Below are positions 22,972 through 34,690 of a stretch of DNA of 64,000 bases, one piece after another. This stretch comes from Linnemannia hyalina (taxonomy: Eukaryota > Mortierellomycota > Mortierellomycetes > Mortierellales > Mortierellaceae): the NCBI GenBank assembly GCA_019671135.1, contig JAHRHY010000007.1, positions 124,001 to 188,000 on the forward strand. Direction: 5' to 3'. Numbering within the stretch: position 1 is the stretch's first letter; every line of letters starts with the position of its first letter. The notes under the pieces were generated by a model. That model was not told the DNA's origin and ran no database searches. It worked only from the letters and a program-made list of their open reading frames with translations. Made by a program: the position numbers and the translations under genes.

Positions 22972-23416
22972 TGTTGGAGGTTGTCGAAAAAGTGTGAATG
23001 TATTGGTGTCAAGAGAGGGAGAATGCTGTGTTGGCGGGCGTTTTCAAGAAAGTGTCATTCCTGGGTGGCGTTGTGCTTGTTGGCTGAGAAGGTGAGCGAT
23101 GAGTGTCATTGAGATTCTAAGAGGAGAAAAAGTAAAAGGGTAAAAAGTGGTGGCGTTGAGAGGGTGACATGTCATATACCAAATTCAGCGCCACGAAAAC
23201 ATCGCGCAGAAGAGAGGGTAAGTGGGAGCAGTCACCACTAGAAAAAATACTTTTGAGCATTCTGGGGAGGCGTGAGGTCTGTCCATCTCTTGCTTCTTGA
23301 CTTTCAGCTCACTTCACCAACAGGAATCAGGACCAAGGAAGTAACATTCACACAATACCACCAAAGGAAGAGCCATAGCAAGAGAAGAAACTCACGAAAA
23401 CCAAACAAGAATAAAC
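22972..23416. promoter_or_regulatory. Divergent promoter RAD51C / ELP5
   Basis: A 445-nt space between two genes read away from each other. It must hold both promoters. No specific element is recognised apart from A-rich stretches. Confidence 0.5.
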
Positions 23417-25237
23417 ATGGCGCCTATCTTGGAAAAGATTATGACGGGGAAGGAGGCGTCGCCTTTTATCCTCGTCAAGGACACTCTTGAACAGTCCGGA
23501 CAGGTCCTCGGTCTCGAACTCCTCAGCAACTCGCCCTCCGAGTATGTCACATCCATCATTCCCATTCGCCATGCTCGCCTGATTTCATCTTCAATTGGAA
23601 CTTTCAGAGCAAAGGGACTAACTAGTAGAAACTATCTTCAAATGGATTAGCCACGCTATCATTCTCGTATGCGCAGAGACAGCACCAGATCGACTCCTGC
23701 CTCTCGTCAAGGGAAACCAAAAGTAAGCACCACTTCTTTATGCAGGAGCCAATATATTTTCACTTCTCGCGCTCTGCTCTCATGTCACATTGATCGACCT
23801 AACCGTGTTCGTGTCTTTAATTGATAGGAAGGCGATTGTAGACTGCTACTCGAACCCTCTTGGATGGGTCAAGGATACCACCTCTACAACAAACACATCT
23901 TCAAATCGGGACGCGCCCTCGGACAACACGACAACCGTAACATTGACTTTGCGCAATATCAGGAAGGCTACCAAAGTCATCACAGACCTTATCACCTCTC
24001 GTAAGTGTCTCTCCTTGACCAACTAGCGTGCCAACAACGCGACAGTGCAAACTTTTCTGGCCTCGACCTGGTTGCTTACAACTTCATGTTTTTTTCTTCG
24101 TTTTTAGAACGTTCAAACTTCACGATTTACTTTGATTCCTTGTCCCAGTTCTTGATCGCCTCGGTCCCGGACACCTTCAATTTGCTCCGCTCCATCACCG
24201 CCCTCCTCACAGGTACATACTTTGACCTTTCCTACATTTTCTTCGTACGAATCCAGCCTGCGCGTACTTAACCTTCTACAGACAAATACTCACCCTACCA
24301 ACCAATATCATATACCACCCCCAAAACAGATACATCACGTATAATCGCCATTCACCATGAAGACATCCCAGACGCAGACTCCTACCTCTCCAACTCTTCG
24401 TCCAAACCCCAAGCCTCAAACTCCCTCGCCCACATCGCCACCACCCTCATCACCCTCAAATCCAGCGAAGCCCTCCGACAGGATCAGGAGGATTTCCGGA
24501 AGGGTACTGTGGCGGCCAAGGAGTTTTGTTATCTGACTGTGGATGGCAATGCATGGGATTCGGCCGTTTGTGAAGTGGAACATAAACGCAAGTCTGGAAA
24601 AGTCGCCAAGGAGGTAACTTCCATTTGTATTTCGACATTCGAAAAAAAGAGGAGCAATGAGAAGCGCGATTGGAAGAATGACTGACGTACTAAGGCGGTT
24701 ATTTGCACTGGTTTATTTTGTCACTGCGTTATATTAGACGAATGCGTACCATCAGGGAACGCCGACAGGAAACTTGACGGTCGTCAATGTCTGGGACGTT
24801 GTTGGCGACTTGCCCGATATCGAAAAGATGGATCTGGAAGAGTCGCAGACCGTAAGAGCAATATTTTTTTATCGTTTTTGTTGGGTCTATTCGTGGATCA
24901 AAAAAAACGATGTTTTATGTTTGATATGATTTGAATTCTCACATCTTTTCTTTTGAATGTAGTCTGATCCGGCCGCAAACTTGTCGTTCAATTTGAACTT
25001 GACTGAGGAGCAGAGGAAGGCCAAGAACGACACTGTCTTGCCATACCTCAAAACACAAGGTAAGCCACTATCAAAACTGCATGTGAACAAAAGACAACAA
25101 CCAGCATGGTTTTGCTAACATCATCTTTTATGTGTTGAATCTTTGCTACGATAGAATCAACGGGAGCGATCTACTATGAGCCAGACGCAGCGGACGACTT
25201 TGACGACGATGACCCAGATGACGATCTCACCATCTAA
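23417..25237 (+). CDS. ELP5: Elongator complex subunit 5
   Basis: Eight exons: 23417-23541, 23651-23722, 23828-24000, 24108-24212, 24282-24613, 24738-24851, 24963-25059 and 25155-25237, in frame to 366 aa. ELP5 belongs to the RecA-like ELP4-5-6 ring of Elongator, needed for wobble-uridine modification of tRNA. Family features are an N-terminus like SPFILVKDTLEQSGQ, a central HHEDIPDADSYLSN segment, the basic CEVEHKRKSGKVAKE motif, FNLNLTEEQRKAKN near the end, and a C-terminus GAIYYEPDAADDFDDDDPDD with the extreme acidic tail typical of ELP5. As in other ELP5 proteins there is no intact Walker A. Introns are 49-124 nt, several with clear CTAAC/CTTAC-like branch sites. Confidence 0.88.
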
Positions 25238-25390
25238 AAAGCCATTTTCCAACTTCTCACCCATAGAAATAAAACATTCCCAACACATCCATAAAACCAC
25301 CTCCTTGAACCAGCTTTTGTTTGCAAATTATGCACAAGTGTGTGTTTATTTTGCTTATGCATGTTAGTTATTGCGTCAGAATGAATTTCT
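25238..25390. terminator. Shared 3' region between convergent ELP5 and dipeptidyl peptidase genes
   Basis: The 153-nt space between two convergent stop codons contains AATAAA at 25268-25273 for ELP5 and, on the opposite strand, AATAAA (plus-strand TTTATT at 25345-25350) for the peptidase gene. Both sites are within 50 nt of their stops. Confidence 0.55.
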
Positions 25391-28300
25391 CTAATGGTGA
25401 TGGGCAGGAGCGACAAACCCACCCATGATATCCCAAAGGTTCTCCGCAAGCAACCAGTAGATCTCATGGTTGGCATTATGTGTGCGGATGCCGTGGTCGC
25501 TGTCGGTAAAGAAGTGGGACTTGTAGCGGTGGTTGCCTGCAAGTGTCAACCTATCCATCAATACAAACGCGTTTTGGACGTGCACGTTGTCTATTGGAGG
25601 TACGATTGTAAAAAAAAAAAGACGTATGGGTTAGCACTAGTGCCCACTCACTCACTTTCGTGTTTCATGAAACAACAAAGAAAAAGTCAACAAAGAAGGC
25701 TTACCATCGCCGGTGCCGTGGACGAGGAGGAAGTCGGTGTTCTCAAAGCCGGTCATGTTGGTGACGGCGGTGGTCTCGTATCCTTTCAAATTGGTCGTGG
25801 GCAGGTTCATGTATCTCTCGGTGTAGACAGAGTCATAGAACCGGAAGTCGGTGACTGGTGCAACCGACATCGCTGCCCTGAACACCCCGCTGTTTGCCTC
25901 CGTAATCTTGGCCGCCATGAAACCTCCATACGACTAATTGCAATGTAGAATACTTGAATGTTAGGCAATGTCGCAGGTTGTAGTAAATCTCATATCGGTA
26001 ATGTGAATGGAGGAATGTGACTTACCCAGCCCCAGATGGCAACGCGCTCGGGATCGACATAAGGAAGAGTCTTCCAGTGCTCACCAGCAGCAATCTGATC
26101 CTGCGTCTCATACTTCCCCAGCTGGTTGACAACACTAATCCTGAAGTCACGTCCACGGACACCCGTACCACGTCCATCAACAACCACAACAACATACCTC
26201 AACTTCTCAGCCGACGACATCATTGCACTGAATCCTAGCTGGAACTGAGTATCGACCAACTGTGATCCGGGACCACCATAGACCTGGAACAGAACAGGGT
26301 GCTTCTGCTCAGGTGCGAAACCGGGGGGCAAGAACTCCATGTAGTTACACTCACGACCGTTCAACTCAACAGTTCCCCAACGACGGGTCGGGTGCTGGGT
26401 TTCATCCAAGAGAGCACGGAGAGAGACGTTATCCTCGACGTTGGTGTTGAACTTTTCGTCAGAGATCTTCTTGACCTTTTGCCATGGGACGTCAGGTCCG
26501 CGGTACGAGAGCAAGTAGTATCCAGCGCCAGTCGAGAACGATGCCGTGTAGTATCCTAGCTCAGTGACATCCGTCAGCGCCTTGCGTTTTATCGTATCCA
26601 TCGCCACGCTAAGATATACATGAAGATAAATAAACATGTTGGTTAGACCTCGAAACAAGGCACGGGTCGGCCTAGCAAGTACAAATAGAGTTACACATAC
26701 CTGTAGAGGTGACGCTCGGTGCTGGCTTTCTCGGTGGAGATATAGTAGACGAGACCATCCTGCTCATTGACAGCAGCCATGGACTGAACCTCCCACTCGC
26801 CGTTAGTCAGCCACTTGGGGTGGGGGTTCTCGACAGGGGTATAGAGCGCAATGTGGTTGTATCCGTTGTTGTTGCCAATGTCAAGGTAACCTCCCTCAGG
26901 AACAGCATCCGAGGGGCGAACATAGCGGATACTCTGCTGCATATCAATCCAGCCACCATCCTGCTTGCCTGCATTCCACTCGCGCACAATCTTTCCATTC
27001 AGCGACACAGGATCAACAAGGACAAGCTTCTCGTGGTTCTGAACACGGTTCTGGACCTTGACAAGCAACGCTGATGATCCCTCAGTGGCCCACTTGACTT
27101 CAGCAATGATCCTGTTGTTATCGTCAAAGGTGTTGCCAAGGTGGATGGGCTCCAAGGGTTGGACGGCAGTGGGTCGAAGGGCGGTCTTGACGTTGTAGAG
27201 GTGCAAGTTGACAATGGGGTTTGGGAATCCGACCTTGGGGTACTTCATTATGATGTCCTTGGGGTAAGAGGGGGCATTGAGCTGGTTGTTCATGTAGAGC
27301 GAGTAATGGAACTCGGGCACCTCAGTCTCATCAAAGCGCAAGAAGGCAATGGCGGTGCCGTCGGGCGACCACCACAATGCTGCGGGTGATCCATAGACCT
27401 CTTCCTCATAGACCCAGTCAGTGATTCCGTTAAAGATGGTGGCGGCGCCGTCGTAGGTGACCTGGTGACGGAGGAGAAGCTCTTCATAGAGATACAAGTT
27501 GTTGTTCTGGACATAGGCCAAGGTGTGGCCAACAGGACTCCATTCAACATACTCGACTCCCGGTTGGTTGGGCGTATCCAAGAGGGGTGTCAACTCGTAG
27601 TTCTCCATGTTGTAAACGAAGTATGTCGCATTGAAGGAGTGGCGCCATTGCTGCATAAAAATAAAAAAAGGGGGTTGAGGTGGGTATTAGACAGCTATTT
27701 GCATATCTCGCATGAATATGGTATTGTCGTAGTGTTAACTTGCGCCAAATTACCTTGCGGCGGTCAGTGCCCAAGAGCACATACTTCTGATCTGGAGACA
27801 CTTGAAACGAAAAGAAGGGGATACGTTTACCATGGGCCTAAAGGGGTGCAAAGTTGAACAAAACAATAATGGTTAGTTACTTAGGGCGCTCAGGAGGTGG
27901 ATTCGTGGATAGAAAGAAAAGAAGGGGGAGCGAGCTGAGATATATTGTTGTCTGTCCGTTGATAGTTGGCACGTCAAAGCGAAAGATTGAGAACGGCAAG
28001 ACTTACATCTGTCACATTGGCGCCAGGAAGGAAGACCTTGGGTTCAGATCCATCGACGTTGCTGAGGATGATATCGCCATTGTCATTGACAGTCGAATAC
28101 ACGCCATCGTCACCTAGAATGAGCAAAACCACAAGTTGGAAAAGGGTCAGCTGTGTCTCTCTCTCGGGACCCTTACAGAAGAGTGAACGGATGCCCAATT
28201 GCTCATTAATAACGGCTGCTGAGGTACAATTTTGGGTTGCTTACCATAGGGCATCCAGGCCAGGGATTGGTACTTTGGTGTGAAGGATTGGTTGAACATG

Positions 28301-29157
28301 TCATCGAGCTGGTACGATGGTCTCATATCTGCCATGGATGCGTGGGAGAGTACGACTGTTGTTCCGCGGCGATGACAATTGTGTTCCCATGAAAAAAATG
28401 GAGGGTGGCGTCCCAAAGTAGCATAGATGAATGGCCAACAGAACAGAGTTGACAGACAGGGTTCATGAAGAAGAAAAAAAAAAAGAAGAGCGGCAGTTAG
28501 CCGAGCTGCGGACTTTGGGTTCCATTAAAGGAAAGCATTCGATCCCTCCTTTTTTTTTGCAGAGTGTACGAGCAGGAAAACAAAGCAACTTACTCAGGCG
28601 TCGAACGCCGAGGATGACTGCAATGACGACCCAGATAGCGAGGATAGCACCAAAGATGGTCAGACAGACACGGTTGCATCGGGTGAGCTACGAAGGAATA
28701 GAAGGTAACAATAACAATAGGAGAAGATGAGATATTGAGCTCATCTCCGTAACATGATCATCAATTTAACACGGGTGGTTCGCGTTCAATTGATGCAAAG
28801 GAGCAGGGAGGAAGGTGCGCTTACGATGGGCGTCTCGATATAAGGGCCTCTGTTCGAGCGACGACGACGAGAGGTGGGGAGGTAGCCCTTCTCGTTGTTG
28901 TTGCCATCATCGTCAGAGGAAGAGTAGATATAGCGTTCACTGTCGTCGCTGTCGTCGTCGCCATAGTCCTCCTCGTCGTCGTGGGTCGAGGGTCTCTTTT
29001 GGAGAAGCGAGGCTGACCTGTCACCGTGTTGGTGTTGTGATGTGTTGCTGGAGAGGTCGAACTGGTCAGAAGTCAAAACGGTCTGGAGGTCGTCAAAGTC
29101 GTGGTCATCACCAGCCAGGGTCTCGTACTGGCCGCCGTTGCCACGTGGACGAGACAT
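25391..29157 (-). CDS. Type II membrane dipeptidyl aminopeptidase (DPP4/DAP2/STE13 family)
   Basis: Nine exons on the minus strand: 29157-28825, 28687-28594, 28355-28245, 28113-28007, 27837-27754, 27650-26701, 26608-26026, 25933-25705 and 25590-25391, giving 896 aa. A cytosolic N-terminus (about 115 aa, rich in Asp/Ser) is followed by one transmembrane helix, VCLTIFGAILAIWVVIAVIL, and a lumenal or vacuolar beta-propeller plus alpha/beta hydrolase. The serine site GWSYGG is split by an intron between W and S. The Asp is expected in VHGTGDGNVH and the His in FFTDSDHGI. The double-Glu motif that anchors the substrate N-terminus is likely DWVYEEEVYG. The enzyme removes X-Pro or X-Ala dipeptides. 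Whether it is vacuolar (DAP2-like) or Golgi (STE13-like) cannot be decided. Confidence 0.9.
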
Positions 29158-29424
29158 GGAGAGAATGTGTGGGAAGGAGAGAGAGAGAGAGAGTGAGAAG
29201 GTGGTGTGTGAATGAATGCGGCGGAGTATTAAGTGGGAGTGTGAAAGGTGTGAGTGTGTGAGAGAGAAGGGAGGGGAGTGGGGTAGGTGTAGTTGGTTGG
29301 TTGAGTGAAGAGAAGGGGAATAAAGGATCGAAGGGGAGGCGATGGAGTGAATGAAAGAGAAAGAGGGGGTGGACTGGCTAATTGAACGGCCGGAAGAGGA
29401 AGCGTTGAAGAGGGAGGCAGACAA

Positions 29425-29455
<31 letters not shown>

Positions 29456-29895
29456 AGATTGCTGAGCCCCAAGAGCGACAAATAAAAAAGGGTCGGGTCT
29501 GTCGCATGAATTCAAAGATTCAAGGGGGGACTGAAAGAAGGGATCTGATTGGATAACGAGATGGGTCGGGGGTGAGAGAGAGGGGGGGAAACAGTCAAGA
29601 AAAGAAGGGTGAAGGGGTGCACACATGAAACACTGAGGCAAAAGACAGAAAACGGTAGACAGAGCCACGTTTTGTCTCTTTGTTCTTTGCCTAAACAACA
29701 AAGGACCACAACCTGGCAACCACTGCGAACGCAACGAGAAACAGTTCGCTTGAGGAATATGGCTCCGATACCTGAGAAGATCGATTGCAATCGCTATTTT
29801 TTATTAATCAAAGCTGTTGTGAAAGTATACGTGTGTCAATGACCATGTGGTGCTTTTCAAAGGGAAGGGATAGGATAAAAGAGAAGATGGACGTT
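29158..29895. other. Upstream region of the peptidase gene, GA-rich, with (GA)n at 29427-29451
   Basis: The strand upstream of the minus-strand peptidase gene is purine-rich (plus-strand view) for about 450 nt and includes a GA array. Open frames over it encode repeat-derived Ser-Leu runs and are not genes. This is the last stretch before the transposon-rich region. Confidence 0.5.
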
Positions 29896-30330
29896 TTATA
29901 TGCAAAAGTCCTTCTTCTTGACCATGCTCTTACTGGAAAGCATTACGCGTTTCCAGTCGTCCTCCGTCCAGTCACTGTGCTCCAGTGGGAATGCATACCG
30001 CTTCTGCACACGATTCGGTTTGAGATCTGGCGTCCTCTATTGGACCTACGCCCTGGTTCCTTGTAGCCGTTGATTCCTTTGGATCGTTTCAACATGCACC
30101 TGTACTCCATCCGTGACTTGAATGAGTTGTTGGTCATCGTCTTTTGTTAGTATTAAGATGGCGAACGAGAAGTTCCATCGACCTTGGGGAGATCTTGGGG
30201 AGCGCACCTTTTTTTCAAGGACGGATGTTTTCCTCGTTCTTCTTCCTGATTTTGACTGCAGATCCGAGAGAGATTCCGCCACCTCTCCGGTGGAATATCC
30301 TTGGATCAATTCTTAGCAGCATCAAATTCT
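29896..30330 (-). pseudogene. Tc1/mariner-type transposase relic
   Basis: The minus strand reads as a Tc1-like transposase N-terminus with breaks. The C-proximal frame gives TPDLKPNRVQKRYAFPLEHS followed by DWTEDDWKRVML, which is the block just before the first catalytic Asp of Tc1 elements. Upstream, in another frame, GRTRKTSVLEKKV and TDGVQVHVETIQRNQRL fit the paired-like DNA-binding domain. At least one frameshift separates the two parts. The position of the first catalytic Asp (normally W-S-D-E) reads LSSKS, and the catalytic core downstream is missing, so the copy is dead. No terminal repeats were identified. Confidence 0.65.
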
Positions 30331-30712
30331 TTGGTAAGAAATTTGTCTGTTATATTTATTATTTTCGTTTGCTGTTTGTGGCATTGTGTCTAGGGTGTGA
30401 AGAATGAATGAATGTAAGGGGCGTGGTTGAACTTGGGTGAAAGGGATAAATGAAAGCGTAAATGATTGCAATATTCACTTTATTTACACAAATGATCCAT
30501 CCAACGTCAATATTTCAAAGCGCGTTTTCTCGCGTTTGGTTTTCCTGACGTCAATGGCGATCAAAGAAGAAAAATACAGAAATAAAATCAAAGCCTGAAG
30601 GGGATCTGGGAGGTTGATTACTAGTGAGGGTGAAAGATGATCACATATTTTTTTTAAAAAAAGAAAGCCGGAATCGTGAATCGATGAATCTTTTTTTGTT
30701 GCAAACCCTCGC
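30331..30712. other. Intergenic before the left inverted-repeat arm
   Basis: AT-rich sequence with no gene. A small imperfect palindrome, aaagcgcgttttctcgcgttt, sits at about 30515-30536. The left arm of the large inverted repeat begins close to 30713. Confidence 0.4.
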
Positions 30713-31442
30713 TTTTGTCACACCCTTGAGTGGTGTGGAGAGGTCGAAAACGGAACGTTTGTCAAAAGTGGGAAGTTTGATCTTATCAATTCAATGCATG
30801 AAGCAAGGTGGGCACACAGAGATGGATTTAAGGTTCCCCAGACGCACGATGTAGCTCATGTCTGGTGAGATATTCGAGACGTTGACAGAAAGGGATTGGA
30901 GGGTGAGAGATGCCACCAATGGCTACATCGGAAGAGGGGCCGCTATCATCAATGTAAAGATGGAATGAACGAGGGGAGGGGATGGAGACAAAGTAAAGCG
31001 AGAGCGTGAACTTCAAAACAGAGCAACCTGGCAATGAGAAAAGAGAGAGGGGTCAGTTAAAAAGTGATGGATTGAATGTAGACGATGCTGTTGGCGACGA
31101 GCAGGAAGGCAGGGGAGGCAGATTGGAGAAGTAGATTGACATGAATGAAAATGAAGTTGACCATGAAGTTAGGTGGGTTGTGCTGGTTTAGCAAACGGTT
31201 TGCGATGGCTCGCTATAGGTTTGCGTTGCTCAAACAACCACCCGAGGTTGCTTTTGGAACAGTGTGCTATTTCCATCCCAGGACTGGCCTCAGCTCGAAA
31301 CATGTACCCAAACCCTCAAGCCCTTTCCTTTGGTTTTACCATCCACTCTACGATTAAGCCTACATTGGAAATACGTCTATTATTTATTTATCTACGCCAT
31401 TAGGCGTTAATAGAGGAGACGGAATGAAAATAAAGGCTCGGT

Positions 31443-31841
31443 CTAGGAGGCGCCGTGCTTGCGTTTGCAAGCCTCGAACATTTCCATTTTGCACCAACCG
31501 GGAGCGTATTTGTCATTGTAACATCCCCAGGCGACGCTCTTCTTTCCCCAGTCGTACTTCGACATCCACCAGAAACCGCCCCAGTCCGTTCCATCGAAAG
31601 CGGCACTCCATCCTCCACCAGTATCAAGATCAACACGGCCTCGGCGGTTCGTGAAAGTTTGGGTCTTGGTGCTGACGAAATGCTCTCCAGACTGATCCAT
31701 AATAGGGTTGGCCTCGTTGCTGTGTGTCAAAGTAACGTGATAGTCGTCTGTAAAATCGCCGTACTTTTTGTAGGCACACATGTTATGGCTTGCGGCTACC
31801 GAGCCAACAAGGGCCAAAAGGCCAACCAAAGTGAAACGTAT
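31443..31841 (-). CDS. Small secreted cysteine-containing protein, left-arm copy
   Basis: Minus-strand reading frame of about 130 aa: a hydrophobic signal peptide (RFTLVGLLALVGSVAAS) then a mature part of about 113 aa with four cysteines, in the contexts NMCAYK, WGCYND, GWCKME and EACKRK, and Gly/Trp-rich motifs (GGGWSAAFDGTDWGGFWW). I know no family for it. The codon where a start would be expected, directly before RFTL, is ATA, not ATG. A CTAAC branch site and AG just upstream suggest an upstream exon, but no in-frame ATG exon was found. It is identical to the right-arm copy at 47243-47641. Confidence 0.6.
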   Translation of the reverse strand: MRFTLVGLLALVGSVAASHNMCAYKKYGDFTDDYHVTLTHSNEANPIMDQSGEHFVSTKTQTFTNRRGRVDLDTGGGWSAAFDGTDWGGFWWMSKYDWGKKSVAWGCYNDKYAPGWCKMEMFEACKRKHGAS

Positions 31842-32208
31842 CGTGTTGCTATTGTATTGTTAGAGTACGAATTGGACAAGGGTCAGGCATGAGAGATCCA
31901 TTTGCTTTCCCTTCATAGTGTATTCATGGAAGTCTGGTAACATGGCCTTACAAGAGTCAAGGTCTGGTGAGATTTGAAGAGGGTTTCTGTGCCAGTTCTT
32001 GTTCTTGCGGTGGTTCTTGCGAAGGAGGGTTTTGTGGTGGTTCTTGCGGATCGAGAGGGTACAGGGACGGAACAGGAGATAGGAGGGTGTAGACGAAGTA
32101 GTAGAGTAACTTGGTGAAGATCAAATTCGTGTTTGGGGAACGATGGACTATTTATGTGTCTTTTTCTTGTGGGAGTGCAAGCGCAACATCGCTTGCATGA
32201 CCGGTTAT

Positions 32209-32545
32209 GCCAATAGTTGACCGTACACTTGCAAATACACAAGAGATGCCAATAGTTGACCCTACACTTGCAAATACACAAAGGATGCCAAGAGTTGACC
32301 GTACACTTACAAATGCACAAGAGTGGATAAGTTGCTAACTCTAATACCAGAAAGAGACACCGACAATCTGCTGCTCTGAACAAGTACGGAAAGAAGAAAT
32401 ACCAGGCATGGTTCGATATAAAGTTGACTCCAATTTCTCGGAAAGAGGTACCGGCAAGTCGACAACCCGTAGCTCTGAGGACGTACGAAAAGCAGAATAC
32501 CATGCATGGTTCGATGTAGAGTTGGGCTGTTGCGAAAAAATGCCA
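32209..32545. repeat. Two tandem repeat blocks in the left arm
   Basis: At 32209-32320 there are three copies of a unit of about 38 nt built on gccaatagttgaccgtacacttgcaaatacacaag. At 32345-32545 there are two copies of a unit of about 110 nt containing accatgc(a/c)tggt and the flanking sequence, with roughly 75% identity. Both blocks recur in the right arm (46539-46875). They lie upstream of the secreted protein gene. Confidence 0.75.
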
Positions 32546-34084
32546 GTGCTTGAAAATGCGCTACTCATCTCGATATCCTTGCTTCCTAAGTGTGGCAGTG
32601 CATGTGCCCCAGAAAAAAAAAGTCATACAGTATACCATTTGGATATCAAATCATACCATTCGCTCTTCATTATTGACCGTTTGGCAATGAAACGAATGCG
32701 GCATTACAAAAAAGTACACGCTTATATCCGATTGCTTTCTTACAGGTTACGGCACACTGTTACTGAAGTAAAAATACTGAATTTCATCTATTCGTGAAAG
32801 AATAAACGCAGGTCCTCAGCTTTATCCCCATTTTGAGTGTGTTTGGGCGAAGTCCAGTATCAGCGCGGCGGTTTAGATCCTTGACTGAGAGGAACAATAG
32901 GACGCATGCTCATGGTGGCAGATGGAATTGGTACCGGTACCTAGTAGACAAGTCTAAGATGAGCTCGAGAGGTTAAAAGTAAGTCGCATGTTGTCCTGGA
33001 AGTGTGGGAGAAAAAAGTGCCAAGGAAGAAAAGAAGGGCTCACAAGAAAACAATGGCGCAAAGTCATCTTGAGAAGATGAGCCCATATTGACTCGATTGT
33101 CTGTGCAAGCGGTGATGAGAGGTAAAAATTCAAACGCCCAAGAGGAAGGAGATTCTCCCAACGCTAATGTAACTTTCTTATTCTTCTTTGCCGAGGTTAT
33201 GTACAAGGGAGAAAAGTACGAGATCTTATGCTTCTGTGGTGTCGCTACATGTAGACGGCGCAAGATGTGAGGAAATGACTGTACTTCTTAATTTTATTAG
33301 CTTTTGATTTCTGTTGTGCGCGATGTCCCTCCTAGCAATAGAGTAAGGCTTTTTTTTTCTTTCTCGGCATTACAAAGAGTAAAAGAGAGTGAAGGAGTGA
33401 GAGTGAGACGAGAAGGCAAGTGACTTGATCGACGTACATCACTTGACAGGAACAACGTTACTCCCATATTCGTGGGCATGTATTCAATTGTGTGTTGTGT
33501 TCTAAGCGGTTCAAATAACCTTTTTTTCAGTTAAACTTTAGCTAGGGCTGTTGTGCATAGGAAGAACGTGTTTGCTCTTCATTCCAATCGATAGACAAAC
33601 ACAATCCATTCTTTTACAGTACCCTTCATTTCACCTTTATTTTTTAAAGTTTACGGCACTACAACTCCTAACCTCCCTGTCCTTATTAAGTTTTAATAGT
33701 AGTCTAGTTTCTTTCCTTTCAGTCAGCAACACCAAACACGCCTATCTAGCCTTCCTTTCTAGTTAGTTTCCTCCTAATTCGCATTGATGTTCTTTCTCAT
33801 ATTCTTGAATTTTTTTTTCCTATAAAAATGTGCCCGACATAATACTAGAACACATTTTTTTCAAGCAATTACAATGACATAGACTTGGGAGGGAGAAGGT
33901 TGTCGGCGAGCACTTCCAGCGTTACACAAAATACGTTCCGTTAACTACTTTGGGCGTAAGAAAAGGACAGTGCCCACTCTACTCCACCCACATTATCCGC
34001 CTATGGCGAAGAACAAACGCTGCTACAAATCAGTTGTCCCGCGCGGCCACTCGGCGCGCCGAGAACAATATTCACCCCGAAAAC

Positions 34085-34690
34085 ATACTTGCCAAAGGAG
34101 TCGAGGGCAAAGGCATACATGAGCTCATGGAGGTTGACCACAGTCCCAGAGGCAGCAGCCTTGCCAAAGTAGTGCCGAAAGCCCTAGCTACACAGTGAGG
34201 CAAGGTGTCCATGGACGTACCAGAGAGCATTACCCAGCACGTGAACCGTGTCTTTTCCCGATTTATCAAGAAGGAGGCCACGGAGCAGTTATGGAAGCCA
34301 CGCTGCGAGATGAGCGCACACGCACAATCATGGACCAGAGGGCACAGTGGACAGGGACTCAAAGGCGGCAATAGATCTATAGGCGGAAACCCCGAGAGGA
34401 TGAGCGCCTTTGCGGACAAGCCGTAACAGAACACAGGGAACAGCGGTGCCCAGGCGAGCAGAGCGATATTCAAGTGACTGATCGAACAGTCGCCGACACC
34501 CTGTTGGGACTGAGGCGCATGGATATTATGGATTGGAGAGGCAACATGGCCATCACGGAGTTGGAAGAGAAGCACACCTAGATCTGTTGAACGGGTCCCA
34601 CAATGCAACAAAGATCGTCTGGACTCGCACGCGTCGTCCCCGGTGAGGACGGGCTGTACAATCCTCATGTACTGTTTAGGATACATCACT
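34085..34690 (+). pseudogene. Relic of a repeated coding family (possible LINE-like C-terminus)
   Basis: A plus-strand frame reads SITQHVNRVFSRFIKKEATE followed by QLWKPRCEMSAHAQSW. It aligns with a second relic at 49936-50301 (SIAKTVLHKFVGYLEAQALE then LIWKPRCSATIAWEQS). The pattern V...F..++...E.+WKPRC...W resembles the C-terminal end of some fungal non-LTR reverse transcriptases, but this identification is weak. Several stops and frameshifts follow. The minus-strand 205-aa frame over the same place is a shadow. Confidence 0.35.

Larger units (their letters stand above)
30713..34078 (+). repeat. Left arm of a 3.4 kb inverted repeat
   Basis: Reverse complement of 45006-48376. For the inner part the paired coordinates always sum to 79084, from 34078/45006 out to about 31160/47924, so there is no net indel over roughly 2.9 kb. 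The open frames in this part are identical on both arms out to about 31400. Between 30713 and about 31360 there are several substitutions and a net 5-nt length difference (sum 79089). The arm contains one small secreted protein gene and two tandem-repeat blocks. The inner end is a GC-rich palindrome (TCGGCGCGCCGA at 34051-34062). Confidence 0.95.

Noticed and set aside
25394..25948. 184-aa plus-strand frame over the end of the dipeptidyl peptidase gene
   Set aside because: Antisense to the catalytic-domain exons, so a shadow.
28786..29507. Frames with long Ser-Leu runs upstream of the peptidase gene
   Set aside because: They are translations of the GA/CT microsatellite and purine-rich promoter.
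29785..30407. Plus-strand frames of 64-93 aa that could be a small membrane protein
   Set aside because: The minus strand has clear Tc1 transposase wording over the same bases. The plus-strand frames lack start context and similarity.
32209..32320. Regular short repeats that might suggest a CRISPR-like array
   Set aside because: The units are contiguous, with no unique spacers, in a fungal genome, and duplicated as part of the large inverted repeat. They are ordinary tandem repeats.
31913..32503. 196-aa minus-strand frame in the left arm, mirrored in the right arm at 46581-47171
   Set aside because: It runs through the tandem repeats (repeated CICKCTVN units) and the promoter side of the secreted protein gene. 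It is not a credible protein.
34072..34689. 205-aa minus-strand frame next to the left arm
   Set aside because: No recognisable motif. The opposite strand carries a fragment homologous to another relic in the window, so this is a shadow.
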